Shown here: in pieces, positions 50,484 to 60,306 of the stretch
Numbering within the stretch: the first letter of the stretch is position 1
Layout of the letters: the number at the start of each line of letters is the position of its first letter
Source: Bradyrhizobium sp. AUGA SZCCT0176
GTDB lineage: Bacteria; Pseudomonadota; Alphaproteobacteria; Rhizobiales; Xanthobacteraceae
Direction: 5' to 3'
DNA length: 64,000 nucleotides
Assembly (NCBI RefSeq): GCF_018130145.1
Contig: NZ_JAFCMB010000005.1
Coordinates: 372,001-436,000, forward strand
Notes under the pieces: model-generated
What the model was told of the DNA's origin: nothing
The model's input: only the letters and a program-made list of their open reading frames with translations
Databases searched by the model: none
Translations under genes and position numbers: made by a program

Positions 50484-51251
50484 ATGAGCTTGTTCGACAT
50501 GAAGGGCAAAGTCGCCGTCATCACCGGCTCCACGCGCGGCATCGGCCTTGCCATCGCCGAACGCATGGCCGAGCACGGCGCCAAGGTCGTGATCTCCTCG
50601 CGCAAGCAGGACGTCTGCGATTCCGTCACCAAATCGATCAACGAAAAATTCGGCAAGGGTACGGCGGTCTCGATCGCGGCGAACATTTCCAGCAAGGAAA
50701 ACCTGCAGAACCTCGTCGATGAATCCAACCGCGCCTTCGGCAAGATCGACGTGCTGGTCTGCAACGCCGCGTCCAATCCTTACTATGGTCCGCTCGGCGG
50801 CATCTCCGACGATCAGTTCCGCAAGATCCTGGACAACAACATCGTCGCCAACAACTGGCTGATCAACATGGTCGTGCCGCAGATGATCGAACGCAAGGAC
50901 GGCTCGATCATCATCGTGTCTTCGATCGGCGGTCTGAAGGGATCGACCGTGCTCGGCGCCTATGCGATCTCGAAGGCCGCCGACATGCAGCTCGCGCGCA
51001 ACCTCGCCTGCGAATACGGCAAGCACAACATCCGCGTGAACTGCATCGCCCCCGGCCTGATCAAGACCGATTTTGCCAAGGCGCTGTGGGACAATCCCGA
51101 TACCCTGAAAGCCTCGACCGCGCGCTCGCCGCTGCTCCGCATCGGCACTCCCGACGAGATCGCGGGCGCCGCCGTGTTCATGGGATCGGCGGCCGGCGAC
51201 TTCATGACCGGCCAGACCATCGTGATCGACGGTGGGGCGACGATTAGTTGA
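50484..51251 (+). CDS. Short-chain dehydrogenase/reductase
   Basis: 255 residues. TGSTRGIG at 14-21, NAAS at 94-97, catalytic Ser147, Tyr160 and Lys164 (YAISK), then NCIAPGLIKTDFAKALW. Ser39-Arg40 after the second strand suggests NADP(H). GGGAGAGA precedes the ATG. Same broad family as the product at 48617 but not a close duplicate. Members with this C-terminal pattern act on short or medium-chain hydroxy acids; substrate not known here. Confidence 0.9.
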   Translation: MSLFDMKGKVAVITGSTRGIGLAIAERMAEHGAKVVISSRKQDVCDSVTKSINEKFGKGTAVSIAANISSKENLQNLVDESNRAFGKIDVLVCNAASNPYYGPLGGISDDQFRKILDNNIVANNWLINMVVPQMIERKDGSIIIVSSIGGLKGSTVLGAYAISKAADMQLARNLACEYGKHNIRVNCIAPGLIKTDFAKALWDNPDTLKASTARSPLLRIGTPDEIAGAAVFMGSAAGDFMTGQTIVIDGGATIS

Positions 51252-51260
51252 CGCGATCCT

Positions 51261-51390
51261 GTCGTCCCGGCGAAGGCCGGGACCCATACGCCGTGTCGCC
51301 AATTGTTGCGGACGACACGGCGTTACGGATGGGCCGCGGAGTACGGGTCCCCCGATGCGCAATTGCGCATCTGACTTCGCCGGGACGACG
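51261..51390. repeat. 130-bp nested palindrome
   Basis: Outer arms GTCGTCCCGGCGAAG and CTTCGCCGGGACGACG, an inner GCCGTGTCG/CGACACGGC hairpin and one GATGCGCAATTGCGCATC block inserted in the right arm. Confidence 0.75.
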
Positions 51391-51410
51391 CTATTGTTTG
51401 CGTGAAACAG

Positions 51411-52634
51411 TCACTCCACCGCCGCGTACACCAGGTTCCGCAACATCGTGCGGATGTACTCCCGCTGGCCCGGGCCCTGCATCATGAACACCGCGAACAG
51501 GTCCTCCTTCGGATCGATCCAGAAGAACGTCCCGGCCATCCCGCTCCAGAAGAAGTTGCCGCGCGAGCCCGGGAACGGCGCCATGCCGTCATGGGTGCGG
51601 ACCGCAAAGCCGAGGCCAAAGCCGTGGCCGGCCGGCATCAAGGGCGAGTTGACCTTGACTGACGGGGCGAGGTGATCGGACGCCATCAGTTCCAGCGTCT
51701 TGCGGCCGACGATCCTGACGCCGTCAAGCGTGCCGCCGCTCAGCAGCATCTGGCTGAAGCGGGCATAGTCCATCGTGGTCGACACCAGCCCGCCGCCGCC
51801 GGATTCCATCACCGGCTTCTCGAGCATGTTGAAGAGCTGGACCTTGTCGCCGTTCCAGGGATCGGTCGGGAACGCCTCGGCCAGCCGGCCGGCATTTTCC
51901 TCTGCGGTGTGGAACGCGGTCTCGGCCATCTGCAGCGGCGCCAGGATGCGCTCGGTCAGGAAGGCGCCGAGCGATTTGCCGGAGATGACTTCGATGATGC
52001 GGCCGAGGATGTCGGTGGAGCGGCTGTAATTCCATTCGGCGCCGGGCTGGCAGATCAGCGGCATGCTCGCGACCATCACCGCATGTTCGGCATTGGTGAT
52101 CTTGCGGCTGCGCAGCCGCGACTGCTGATAGAGCTGTTGCACCAGTCCGTTGCCGGTATGGTCGTAAGTGATACCCGAAGTGTGGCGCAGCAGATCCTGC
52201 ACCGTCATCTGCCGCTTCAAGGGCACCAGATCGAGCTGGCCGTTGTGCTCGACGCCGACCTTCTGGCCGGCGAATTCGGGAATGAATTTCGCGACGGGGT
52301 CGCTGAGCAGGAAGTGGCCGTCCTCGATCAGCATCATGATGCCGACAGAGACGATCGGCTTGGTCATCGAGAAGATGCGGAAGATGCTGTCCTGCGCCAT
52401 CGGCGCGGACAAGATGGGCGCCTGCCTGCCGATCGCGTCGAACCAGCCGATCTGGCCGCGGCGGGCCACCAGCACGGTCGCACCCGGCAGGGTTCCCTTG
52501 TCAACCTCGCGCTTGAAGGCGTCCGACATCCGCTGCAGGCGGGTGGCGGAGAGTCCGATCTGTTCGGGCTTGGCGTGGGGGAGGGACGGGGTCTGCGGGG
52601 AGGCGGCGTGTTTGGGGGCGGTCTGCGCGTTCAT
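51411..52634 (-). CDS. Serine hydrolase, class C beta-lactamase/esterase fold
   Basis: 407 residues, no clear signal peptide, so probably cytosolic. The nucleophile motif is FSMTKP with Ser89 and Lys92. The second motif is EWNYSRSTDILG (Y-S-R where beta-lactamases have Y-x-N), and the third lies near HGFGLGFAV. The changed second motif and cytosolic location point to an EstB-type esterase rather than a beta-lactamase. GGGAGAGA precedes the ATG at 52634. Last in the accessory block before tRNA-Trp. Confidence 0.88.
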   Translation of the reverse strand: MNAQTAPKHAASPQTPSLPHAKPEQIGLSATRLQRMSDAFKREVDKGTLPGATVLVARRGQIGWFDAIGRQAPILSAPMAQDSIFRIFSMTKPIVSVGIMMLIEDGHFLLSDPVAKFIPEFAGQKVGVEHNGQLDLVPLKRQMTVQDLLRHTSGITYDHTGNGLVQQLYQQSRLRSRKITNAEHAVMVASMPLICQPGAEWNYSRSTDILGRIIEVISGKSLGAFLTERILAPLQMAETAFHTAEENAGRLAEAFPTDPWNGDKVQLFNMLEKPVMESGGGGLVSTTMDYARFSQMLLSGGTLDGVRIVGRKTLELMASDHLAPSVKVNSPLMPAGHGFGLGFAVRTHDGMAPFPGSRGNFFWSGMAGTFFWIDPKEDLFAVFMMQGPGQREYIRTMLRNLVYAAVE

Positions 52635-52807
52635 GGTCTCTCCCATTGCTCTTGTTGTTATGGCAGGAGGGAAGTTTGGCGCAGAACCCTTGACTTGAAC
52701 AGGGCGGTCACCGATTTCCAGAGGGCCGCGCGCGGCTTCGCCCTTGCAATCGGGGCATCGCCTATGCTTGAAACGGGCCGAAACCGGCGGCGACGCATGG
52801 TTTGCGT

Positions 52808-52883
52808 AGGGGTGTAGCTCAGTTGGTAGAGTACCGGTCTCCAAAACCGGTTGTCGCAGGTTCGAGCCCTGCCGCCCCTGCCA
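52808..52883 (+). tRNA. tRNA-Trp (anticodon CCA)
   Basis: 76 nt with encoded CCA. Acceptor AGGGGTG pairs with CGCCCCT, anticodon loop CTCCAAA. It precedes secE as in most proteobacteria. Confidence 0.95.
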
Positions 52884-52941
52884 GTTAAATCAAGGATTTG
52901 AAATCAAGGACTTGGTCGAGGTTCCTGCCGCCAGTCCGGAA

Positions 52942-53136
52942 CTAGCCGAAGAAGGCGACGACCACTGCCATATCCGAAGTCGCAGGCTGGGCGCCGCGCA
53001 GATTCGCGTCAATCACCCGCCGGCAGGCATCGATGGTGACGGTATCGCCGAGGTCGTTGGCCGCGTCGAGAACGCTCCAGGCGATGTCACCTGCAGGTCC
53101 GTCCTGGCCGGTCTGGTGTTGGCTGAGCAGCGACAT
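52942..53136 (-). CDS. Small conserved hypothetical protein
   Basis: 64 residues. MSLLSQHQTGQDGPAGDIAW, then SVLDAANDLGDTVTIDACRR and ANLRGAQPATSDMAVVVAFF. Compact, cytosolic, probably alpha/beta. GAGGTG stands just before the ATG at 53136; two ATGs up to 53157 are alternatives. It is antisense to the tRNA-Trp/secE direction and separate from them. No function recognised. Confidence 0.5.
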   Translation of the reverse strand: MSLLSQHQTGQDGPAGDIAWSVLDAANDLGDTVTIDACRRVIDANLRGAQPATSDMAVVVAFFG

Positions 53137-53308
53137 CGTCACCTCATGGTCCATCAAGGGGACGGTCAGGATGGCGGGGAGCCTTTAAGAACCCGATCAC
53201 GCTCTGATTCGGATTTGAGGTGCGCCCGGCACCAGCGGTTAACCAAGGGCCTTCGGTCCGGCCCGGAGCGTTTCCGCCGGTCCCGCGGCCCGCTGGCCGG
53301 CGCATACC

Positions 53309-53337
53309 TTGACCTTTTGCCCGACTGGCAGTAGATA
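53309..53337 (+). promoter_or_regulatory. Promoter of secE-nusG
   Basis: TTGACC, a 17-bp spacer and TAGATA, giving an untranslated leader of about 160 nt. The 53137-53506 stretch holds nothing else that I can see. Confidence 0.6.
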
Positions 53338-53506
53338 CCCGCCACCTGCTGCCGGCCCGTTATGCGGATATCCGGCGCGGCTTTGAAATCCCCCGAACAA
53401 TCGAGCCCGCTTGGCGGCTCATCCTTCGAGAGAGGGCTGGGCGCTAGAGGGCTGTTCGGATTCGCTTAAATTCAGAAATTCGTCTCAAAGGACGCGGTAC
53501 CCAACG

Positions 53507-53698
53507 ATGGCTATCAGCCCGTTCAAGTTCCTGCAGGAAGTGCGTTCGGAGACCGCCAAGGTCACTTGGCCGACCCGCCGCGAAGTGACCATCACCACCA
53601 TCATGGTGTTCATCATGGTGGCGCTGTCTTCGATCTTCTTCTTCGCCGCGGATATGATCATCCGCTATCTCATTACCTTCCTGCTGGGCGTCCACTGA
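53507..53698 (+). CDS. secE: Preprotein translocase subunit SecE
   Basis: 63 residues, the short single-span form. MAISPFKFLQEVRSETAKVT, then WPTRREVTITTIMVFIMV into the membrane span and a final LITFLLGV. It clamps SecY in the translocon. Its stop codon overlaps the nusG start (TGATG), so translation is coupled. The longer open frame upstream is not needed. Confidence 0.96.
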   Translation: MAISPFKFLQEVRSETAKVTWPTRREVTITTIMVFIMVALSSIFFFAADMIIRYLITFLLGVH

Positions 53699-54249
53699 TG
53701 AGCACCGGAACCCAAACGATGGACAAGCGCTGGTATATTGTTCACGCCTATTCGAACTTCGAGAAGAAGGTCGCGGAATCGATCCGCGAACAGTCCAAGC
53801 AGCGCGGGCTGGAGGAACTGTTCGAGCAGGTGCTGGTGCCGACCGAAAAGGTCACCGAAGTGCGCCGCGGCCGCAAAATCGACGCCGAGCGCAAGTTCTT
53901 CCCGGGCTACGTGCTGGTGAAGATGAAGCTGACCGACGAGGCGTTCCATCTCATCAAGAACACGCCCAAGGTAACCGGCTTCCTGGGCGCCGAAAACAAG
54001 CCGATGCCGATCTCGGAGTCCGAGGCGATGCGGATCCTGCACCAGGTGCAGGAAGGCGTCGAACGTCCGAAGGCGTCGGTGTCGTTCGAAATCGGCGAGA
54101 ACGTCCGCGTGGCCGATGGGCCGTTCGCGTCGTTCTCCGGCGTGGTCGAGGAAATTGACGAGGCGCGCAGCCGCGTGAAGGTCGCAGTGTCGATCTTCGG
54201 CCGTGCCACGCCCGTCGAACTGGAATTCGGTCAGGTCGAGAAGGTCTGA
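53698..54249 (+). CDS. nusG: Transcription termination/antitermination factor NusG
   Basis: 183 residues. NGN domain at about 10-120 (KRWYIVHAYSNFEKKVAESI, FFPGYVLVKMKLTDEAFHLI) and KOW domain at about 130-183 (ENVRVADGPFASFSGVVEEI, LEFGQVEKV). It binds RNA polymerase and links it to Rho or the ribosome. The start overlaps the secE stop; MDKRW seven codons later is the other possible start. Confidence 0.96.
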   Translation: MSTGTQTMDKRWYIVHAYSNFEKKVAESIREQSKQRGLEELFEQVLVPTEKVTEVRRGRKIDAERKFFPGYVLVKMKLTDEAFHLIKNTPKVTGFLGAENKPMPISESEAMRILHQVQEGVERPKASVSFEIGENVRVADGPFASFSGVVEEIDEARSRVKVAVSIFGRATPVELEFGQVEKV

Positions 54250-54258
54250 TCGTCTTGA

Positions 54259-54282
54259 CCTCTTCCCGCATGCGGGGAGAGG
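54259..54282. repeat. Loop-free hairpin between nusG and rplK
   Basis: CCTCTTCCCGCA and TGCGGGGAGAGG pair over 12 bp with one G-U. No T-run. A short CTCTCCCCGC-type repeat common in rhizobial intergenic DNA; possibly a processing site between the nusG and rplK parts of the operon. Confidence 0.6.
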
Positions 54283-54386
54283 GAGAAGTGCCGTGGGAGG
54301 AGATGGGTGATCGCCAGTCATCCGTTGAACCGCACCACGGTCCTGTGAAGCTTCCGGATGATCCGGAGCAACATGAGGAGTGACGT

Positions 54387-54815
54387 ATGGCAAAGAAAGT
54401 GACCGGATACCTGAAATTGCAGGTGCCGGCGGGTGCTGCGAATCCTTCGCCCCCGATCGGTCCCGCGCTTGGTCAGCGCGGTCTCAACATCATGGAATTC
54501 TGCAAGGCGTTCAACGCCCAGACGCAGAAAGAAGAAAAGAACACCCCGATTCCGGTGGTGATCACGATCTACGCCGATCGTTCGTTCACCTTCGAGATGA
54601 AGACCCCGCCGATGTCCTTCTTCCTCAAGCAGGCCGCCAAGATCCAGTCCGGTTCGAAAGCCCCGGGCCGCGACAAGGCCGGCCAGGTGACCAAAGCGCA
54701 GGTGCGCGAGATCGCCGAGAAGAAGATGAAGGATCTCAATTGCGATTCCGTCGAGTCGGCCATGAAGATGGTCGAGGGCTCCGCCCGTTCGATGGGTCTG
54801 GAAGTTGCGGGGTAA
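54387..54815 (+). CDS. rplK: 50S ribosomal protein L11
   Basis: 142 residues, the normal length. MAKKVTGYLKLQVPAGAANP, then SPPIGPALGQRGLNIMEFCK and TPPMSFFLKQAAKI identify L11. It binds 23S rRNA at the GTPase centre and senses uncharged tRNA with RelA. GAGGAG precedes the ATG. Six bases separate it from rplA. Confidence 0.97.
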   Translation: MAKKVTGYLKLQVPAGAANPSPPIGPALGQRGLNIMEFCKAFNAQTQKEEKNTPIPVVITIYADRSFTFEMKTPPMSFFLKQAAKIQSGSKAPGRDKAGQVTKAQVREIAEKKMKDLNCDSVESAMKMVEGSARSMGLEVAG

Positions 54816-54821
54816 CGGACC

Positions 54822-55514
<693 letters not shown>

Positions 55515-55540
55515 GGTCTTGCGGCACTGATGAGAAAACA

Positions 55541-55576
55541 GGGCGGAATCGGGTGACCGGTTCCGCCCTTTGCTTT
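55541..55576 (+). terminator. Hairpin after rplA
   Basis: GGGCGGAATCGG pairs with CCGGTTCCGCCC (one wobble) around GTGA, then TTTGCTTT. A moderate intrinsic terminator that would separate rplKA from the inserted genes. Confidence 0.65.
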
Positions 55577-55595
55577 GCGACAGGGAAAGAACAAC

Positions 55596-56549
55596 ATGCC
55601 CGAGAAGGTCCTGGTCTATTCGCGCTTCCCAAAAGCCCTGATGGTGCGGATCGGTGAGCGCTACGAACTGCTGGACGCTGCGGGCAAGCCACCGAACGAG
55701 ACGTTCTCGGCCGAACAACTCTCCGGTATTCGCGCGATGATCACGGCAGGCGGCACACCGCTCAGCGCCAACACGATGGACCAGATGCCGAAACTGGCCG
55801 CCATTGTCTGTTACGGCACCGGATATGACGGCGTCGATCTGGCCGCCGTCGCCAAGCGCAACATTGTGCTTGGCCACAGCCCGGGCGCGAATGCCGCCTC
55901 CGTTGCCGACATCGCGGTGACGCTGATGCTGGCCGCGACCCGGCGCTTGCTGGTGGCCGATGATTACGTGCGCAGCGGTAGCTGGGCCGGCGCAAAGCCA
56001 TCGCCGATGATGCGTCCGCAGGCCGGCATGCCCGGCCGAAAGATCGGCGTCTACGGCATGGGCGAGATCGGTCGCAAGATCGCCGCGCGTGTCGCAGCCT
56101 TTGAAACCGAGGTCGGCTATTTCAGCCGCAGCCAGCACGACGTGCCGTATCAATATTTTCCGACGCTCGAGGCGCTCGCGGAATGGTGCAGCGTGCTGAT
56201 GATCGCGGTTCGCGCCGGCAGCGACACGCACCATGCCGTCGACGCCAATATCCTGAACAAGCTCGGCAAGGACGGCTACGTCATCAACATCGCGCGGGGT
56301 TCGGTGATCGACCAGCAGGCACTGGTCGCGGCGCTGACCGACCAGACCATCGCCGGCGCCGGCCTCGACGTCTACGCCAGGGAGCCGCATGCGCCCGACG
56401 CGCTGACGGCATTGCCGAACGTCGTGCTGTCTCCGCATATCGGCGGCCACACGCTGGAATCGCATGTGGCGATGCAGGACTGCGTGATGGCCAATCTCGA
56501 GGCGTACTTCGCCGGCCGGCCATTGCGATATGAGGTCCGGGCCGCCTAG
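55596..56549 (+). CDS. D-2-hydroxyacid dehydrogenase family protein
   Basis: 317 residues. Nucleotide-binding GMGEIGRKIAARV (G-x-G-x-x-G), then catalytic Arg in INIARGSVIDQQALV, Glu in VYAREPHAPDAL and His in LSPHIGGHTLESH. The complete Arg-Glu-His set fits an active glyoxylate/hydroxypyruvate or related reductase. The gene is inserted between rplA and rplJ on the operon strand. GGGAAAG precedes the ATG at 55596. An earlier TTG start is less likely. Confidence 0.9.
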   Translation: MPEKVLVYSRFPKALMVRIGERYELLDAAGKPPNETFSAEQLSGIRAMITAGGTPLSANTMDQMPKLAAIVCYGTGYDGVDLAAVAKRNIVLGHSPGANAASVADIAVTLMLAATRRLLVADDYVRSGSWAGAKPSPMMRPQAGMPGRKIGVYGMGEIGRKIAARVAAFETEVGYFSRSQHDVPYQYFPTLEALAEWCSVLMIAVRAGSDTHHAVDANILNKLGKDGYVINIARGSVIDQQALVAALTDQTIAGAGLDVYAREPHAPDALTALPNVVLSPHIGGHTLESHVAMQDCVMANLEAYFAGRPLRYEVRAA

Positions 56550-56560
56550 ACCATGATCCG

Positions 56561-58210
56561 CTAGCTGTCGCGATTGTGGTACCGTTCCTGCAGATTGCGC
56601 CGGAGCATCTCGTCCTTTACCGCCGCGATGCGGACTGCGCCGCGTTCGCGTAGCTGGCGGGTCGCCGCGGTGAGGGTGGCCTCCTCCGGAGCGTCGCGAT
56701 TCCAACCGGCCGCAATCAGAAACTGTTCCAGCACTGCATCCGGGACACGATCGAGCTGTTGCGCGAAAAATTCGCGCTGCTCGTCATTGTTCAGAAGATA
56801 GACCCGCTTGAACGCGAGCGCGCGGCTGACGAAGGCGCCGCTGCTGTCGTCCTGGATCGAACGAAAACGCTGGCGCTGCTCGGCAAAATACTCCACGGAT
56901 TTGTAGGGGATCCGCTCGTTCTGGGCGAGGCGCAACGCCAGCTCGTATTGCCAGGTCTTGAGATCGCGCCGGTCCTCGAAGATGCGCAGAGCCTGATCCG
57001 CGACGCCCGGGAACCTTCCGGCCCCCCAGCGAAATGCGGCGTGATTGTAGTCGAAGCCGATCGTGGGATCCTGCATGCGCGCCATGACCAGATCAATGAA
57101 TTTGCGCTGCTGGTCGGGATTGAGCTTGAACCAGAATTCCTGAATCTTGTCATAGGCGGTGCCGCCGAAATATGCCGTTTCGATGAAGGAGGAGACCACG
57201 CCGAGAACGTCGTCATCGACAACGCCCTTGCCCTGAACCGTCAGGGCGATGTCGAGCGCGGCAGCGCGGGTCGATCCCCTGGAAATTTCGACCGCGCGCC
57301 GGATGAGTACCGCGGTGCTGACATCGGCGGTTTTCGGTGGCGCGTCCCAATCGATGCCGTAAGCGGCGGCCGCGAGGTCTTCACCGGCGAAGGTTGGGCC
57401 ACCGATCCAGATCATCAGTAAAGGGCCGCCAGCAAACCCGTCCCACAGGGACAGCGTCGGATCGGGCGCATTCGGCATCCCAAAGAGCGGGACATAGCTG
57501 AGCACGATTTGCCGGCCTGAGTGCCAGGTCGCCGCGGCGCGCTCTTCACCATTCTGCCTGATGTTGATCGTGCCAACCGTGCAGCAGCCGACCATGGGGT
57601 AGTATGGTCTCTCCTGCATGCGGATCACGAGCCCGTCGGGAATCGCATCGATTGTGGTCGTTTTCAGACATTCGTCGATGCGGCCGGCGCGCTGCAACAG
57701 CTCGGATTGGCGCAGCTCGTCGCTCGTACAGTCCTTTGCCGCGGCCAGCTGCGTGAGGCGGATCGGTCCGATATGACCGTTCTCACCGTCATAGGCGTGG
57801 ACGTAGCCGTCGACCAGGCCGTTGGCGAGGAGCGAGGCATGTCCGCAGCAGCCTCGCGTTGCCCGGGTCACGAGGGTGACTGTTCGGATGTTACGCAATT
57901 CCGCCGGCACCGCGCGGACGGCCAGTGCGGGATCGGTTTCGTCAGCTACCTTGTACCGCTCCGCCAGCGCGGCGCCGAACCAGATCGCGAAAAACAATGG
58001 CGGCGCGACGACCAGGCCCGGATGTTTCCGGATCGCACCGAAGGTCATCATTCCGATGACGATCGCGACCCAGACGAAATTGAGGCCGCCGGTAATGACC
58101 AGAAGGAGATAGACAAGGGCGATCGCCCTGAACGGAAAGTTCGCCAGCACCCAATAGACCCCGGCGAGGATCGCGAGGCCGAGCAGGAGGGTAAGGATAT
58201 GCCGGATCAT
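56561..58210 (-). CDS. Large membrane-anchored protein of unknown function
   Basis: 549 residues. Three spans near the N-terminus (5-22, 28-50, 52-82), then a soluble part of about 460 residues. Two vicinal Cys pairs stand out, TRGCCGHASL (Cys121-122) and YYPMVGCCTVGTI (Cys209-210), with single Cys161 and Cys181 between them, so a disulphide relay or metal site is possible. The C-terminal part is helical (IQEFWFKLNPDQQRKFIDLV, DLKTWQYELALRLAQNERIP) and TPR-like. No family recognised. It is transcribed against the ribosomal operon and convergent with the dehydrogenase gene, 11 bp apart. Confidence 0.7.
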   Translation of the reverse strand: MIRHILTLLLGLAILAGVYWVLANFPFRAIALVYLLLVITGGLNFVWVAIVIGMMTFGAIRKHPGLVVAPPLFFAIWFGAALAERYKVADETDPALAVRAVPAELRNIRTVTLVTRATRGCCGHASLLANGLVDGYVHAYDGENGHIGPIRLTQLAAAKDCTSDELRQSELLQRAGRIDECLKTTTIDAIPDGLVIRMQERPYYPMVGCCTVGTINIRQNGEERAAATWHSGRQIVLSYVPLFGMPNAPDPTLSLWDGFAGGPLLMIWIGGPTFAGEDLAAAAYGIDWDAPPKTADVSTAVLIRRAVEISRGSTRAAALDIALTVQGKGVVDDDVLGVVSSFIETAYFGGTAYDKIQEFWFKLNPDQQRKFIDLVMARMQDPTIGFDYNHAAFRWGAGRFPGVADQALRIFEDRRDLKTWQYELALRLAQNERIPYKSVEYFAEQRQRFRSIQDDSSGAFVSRALAFKRVYLLNNDEQREFFAQQLDRVPDAVLEQFLIAAGWNRDAPEEATLTAATRQLRERGAVRIAAVKDEMLRRNLQERYHNRDS

Positions 58211-58900
58211 TCGCGGAGCTCTGACTTAAACTGGCCGGAGGCCGGTTAGCGGCTACCGGTACCAAGAATAAATTGCCTGATCCGTAAGGCGTTTGGGACG
58301 ATGTCTTGCCACGGCGCAGGCATTCGCTAACCTTCATCGGGACGTCGTCGCTCCGGGTTCCATCAGGCTCATCCGCCGCGGCCCGAAATTTGCTCTTGGC
58401 AAGACGGGCGAGACTCGGTAAAGAACGGCTTCCGGGCGTGCTGGCCGTTGCTGGCACGTCTGTGCTCGCATTCCGAAAACCCGATACGGTAGGAGATCAT
58501 TCCTTTCAGGACATCCGCTATGGATTGCTCGAAAGGGAGGAAACCCATCGTCAGGCTGGAATGCGGCAGGGGGCGTCCGGCTTGCCGGATAACCTCGATC
58601 CTGTCCAAGACTGCAGGCGCCCGCGACGAGATGCAAGTCTCTTCAACGGCTTAATCGCATAGCCTGCACAGACGGGTGAAGACCGGATTTTGCTTGGCGT
58701 CGCGTTATGCGGCGTGTGAGCCGATTTGGTTCGAACCTCGACACCCCGCGCCATCTGGTTCGGGAGGGCAGGCTTTTCAATGTCGTCTTGCCCGACGTGT
58801 CCGAAGGACTGGTGTCTTGAGGTCAGGTTTTGGGTGAGACGGTGGGTGCAACCCGGCGGTCTCGCCTCACGCGAAGGCCGCCAACCGGAGAGAGCTTGCT
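58211..58900. other. 690-bp region upstream of rplJ (leader, no gene)
   Basis: No credible reading frame. The last 200 bp contain CGGCGGTCTC..GAAGGCCGCC-type complementary blocks that can fold as the L10 leader, where L10-L12 bind to repress rplJL. The rplJL promoter is expected upstream of it, because rplKA is cut off by the insertion. Confidence 0.5.
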
Positions 58901-59419
58901 GTGGAAAGAGCGGCAAAAAAGGACGCGGTTGAGGCGCTGAACGGGGTCTTCAAGACCACCAGCGTTGCAGTCGTCGCCCACTATTCCGGCCTCACCGTGG
59001 CCCAGATGCAGAAACTGCGCATGCAGATGAAGCAGGCGGGTGCGTCGGTGAAGGTCTCGAAGAACCGTCTCGCCAAAATTGCTCTTGAAGGCACGGATGT
59101 CGTTGCCATCGGTTCCCTGCTGAAGGGACCGACCGTGATCGCCACTTCAGACGATCCGGTAGCGGCGCCGAAGGTTGCCATCGAATTCGCCAAGACGAAC
59201 GAGCAGTTCGTCATTCTCGGCGGCTCGATGGGTAAAACCGTCCTGGATGTTAACGGCGTGAAGGCTCTTGCCTCGCTGCCGTCACTCGATGAACTGCGCG
59301 GAAAGCTTGTCGGCCTCCTGGTGGCGCCGGCGACCAAGATCGCTCAGCTCTCGACTGCGCCCGCGGCCAAGCTCGCGCGCGTCGTCCAGGCCTATGCCTC
59401 AAAGAGCGAAGCGGCCTGA
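58901..59419 (+). CDS. rplJ: 50S ribosomal protein L10
   Basis: 172 residues from GTG with CGGAGAGAG upstream. MERAAKKDAVEALNGVFKTT, then VVAHYSGLTVAQMQKLRMQM and VSKNRLAKIALEGTD, with a C-terminal helix for L7/L12 binding (VVQAYASKSEAA). It anchors L7/L12 dimers to the stalk base and regulates its own message. Confidence 0.97.
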   Translation: MERAAKKDAVEALNGVFKTTSVAVVAHYSGLTVAQMQKLRMQMKQAGASVKVSKNRLAKIALEGTDVVAIGSLLKGPTVIATSDDPVAAPKVAIEFAKTNEQFVILGGSMGKTVLDVNGVKALASLPSLDELRGKLVGLLVAPATKIAQLSTAPAAKLARVVQAYASKSEAA

Positions 59420-59471
59420 CCCTTCGCAAATCAAACCTGGTTCGAACCAATACGTTTAAGGAAACAGATCA

Positions 59472-59840
<369 letters not shown>

Positions 59841-59849
<9 letters not shown>

Positions 59850-59864
59850 CGCAAGTTACTTGAG
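59841..59864 (+). promoter_or_regulatory. Perfect 10-bp hairpin across the rplL stop codon
   Basis: CTCAAGTAAC, loop GCAA, GTTACTTGAG. A GNRA tetraloop on a perfect stem, with TAA inside the left arm, so a terminating ribosome would open it. It may be a processing signal or attenuator between rplL and rpoB. Confidence 0.7.
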
Positions 59865-60306
59865 ACAAGGTCCCGGGCGGGGCGCAGCTGCACCCGGGAT
59901 CGATGCAAAAGTCGTGCTATGGGACAACCGGACGCACGGCGTACACAAAAACGTGTGGGGATTCGCGGGGTTAACCCTCGAATCTCCACTATTGTCATCC
60001 CATATCGGGCTGGCAGCAGGAAAATACGGTAGGCGGCGGGAACGGCAGGGTTCTCGGCGTAAGCCGTTGGGAGACAGTCAAATTTCGGGCTTTTTCAGTC
60101 CGTGAAGCGATGGTTGGACGGGCGAGGTGCAGTCATGCGCCTCGCGCGTCGTTTTGCGTTTTGAAGGTCTGGAGAACGGATTTGGGACTTAATTCCTGAA
60201 TTTGGGCTTGGTTCCGGCGAAGCGATTCGAAAATTCAACCCGGGGGCGATGGCAGTCGCGCTTCGGAAGGTTCGTCCATCAAGGGCGACGAAAATGAGAG
60301 GCCACG
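59850..60306 (+). other. 457-bp rplL-rpoB spacer
   Basis: Contains TCCCGGG (59871-59877) pairing with CCCGGGA (59893-59899), a second stem without T-run, after the hairpin at 59841. The rest has no gene. Attenuation and RNase processing are known in this spacer in other bacteria; an internal rpoB promoter is possible but not evident. Confidence 0.55.
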
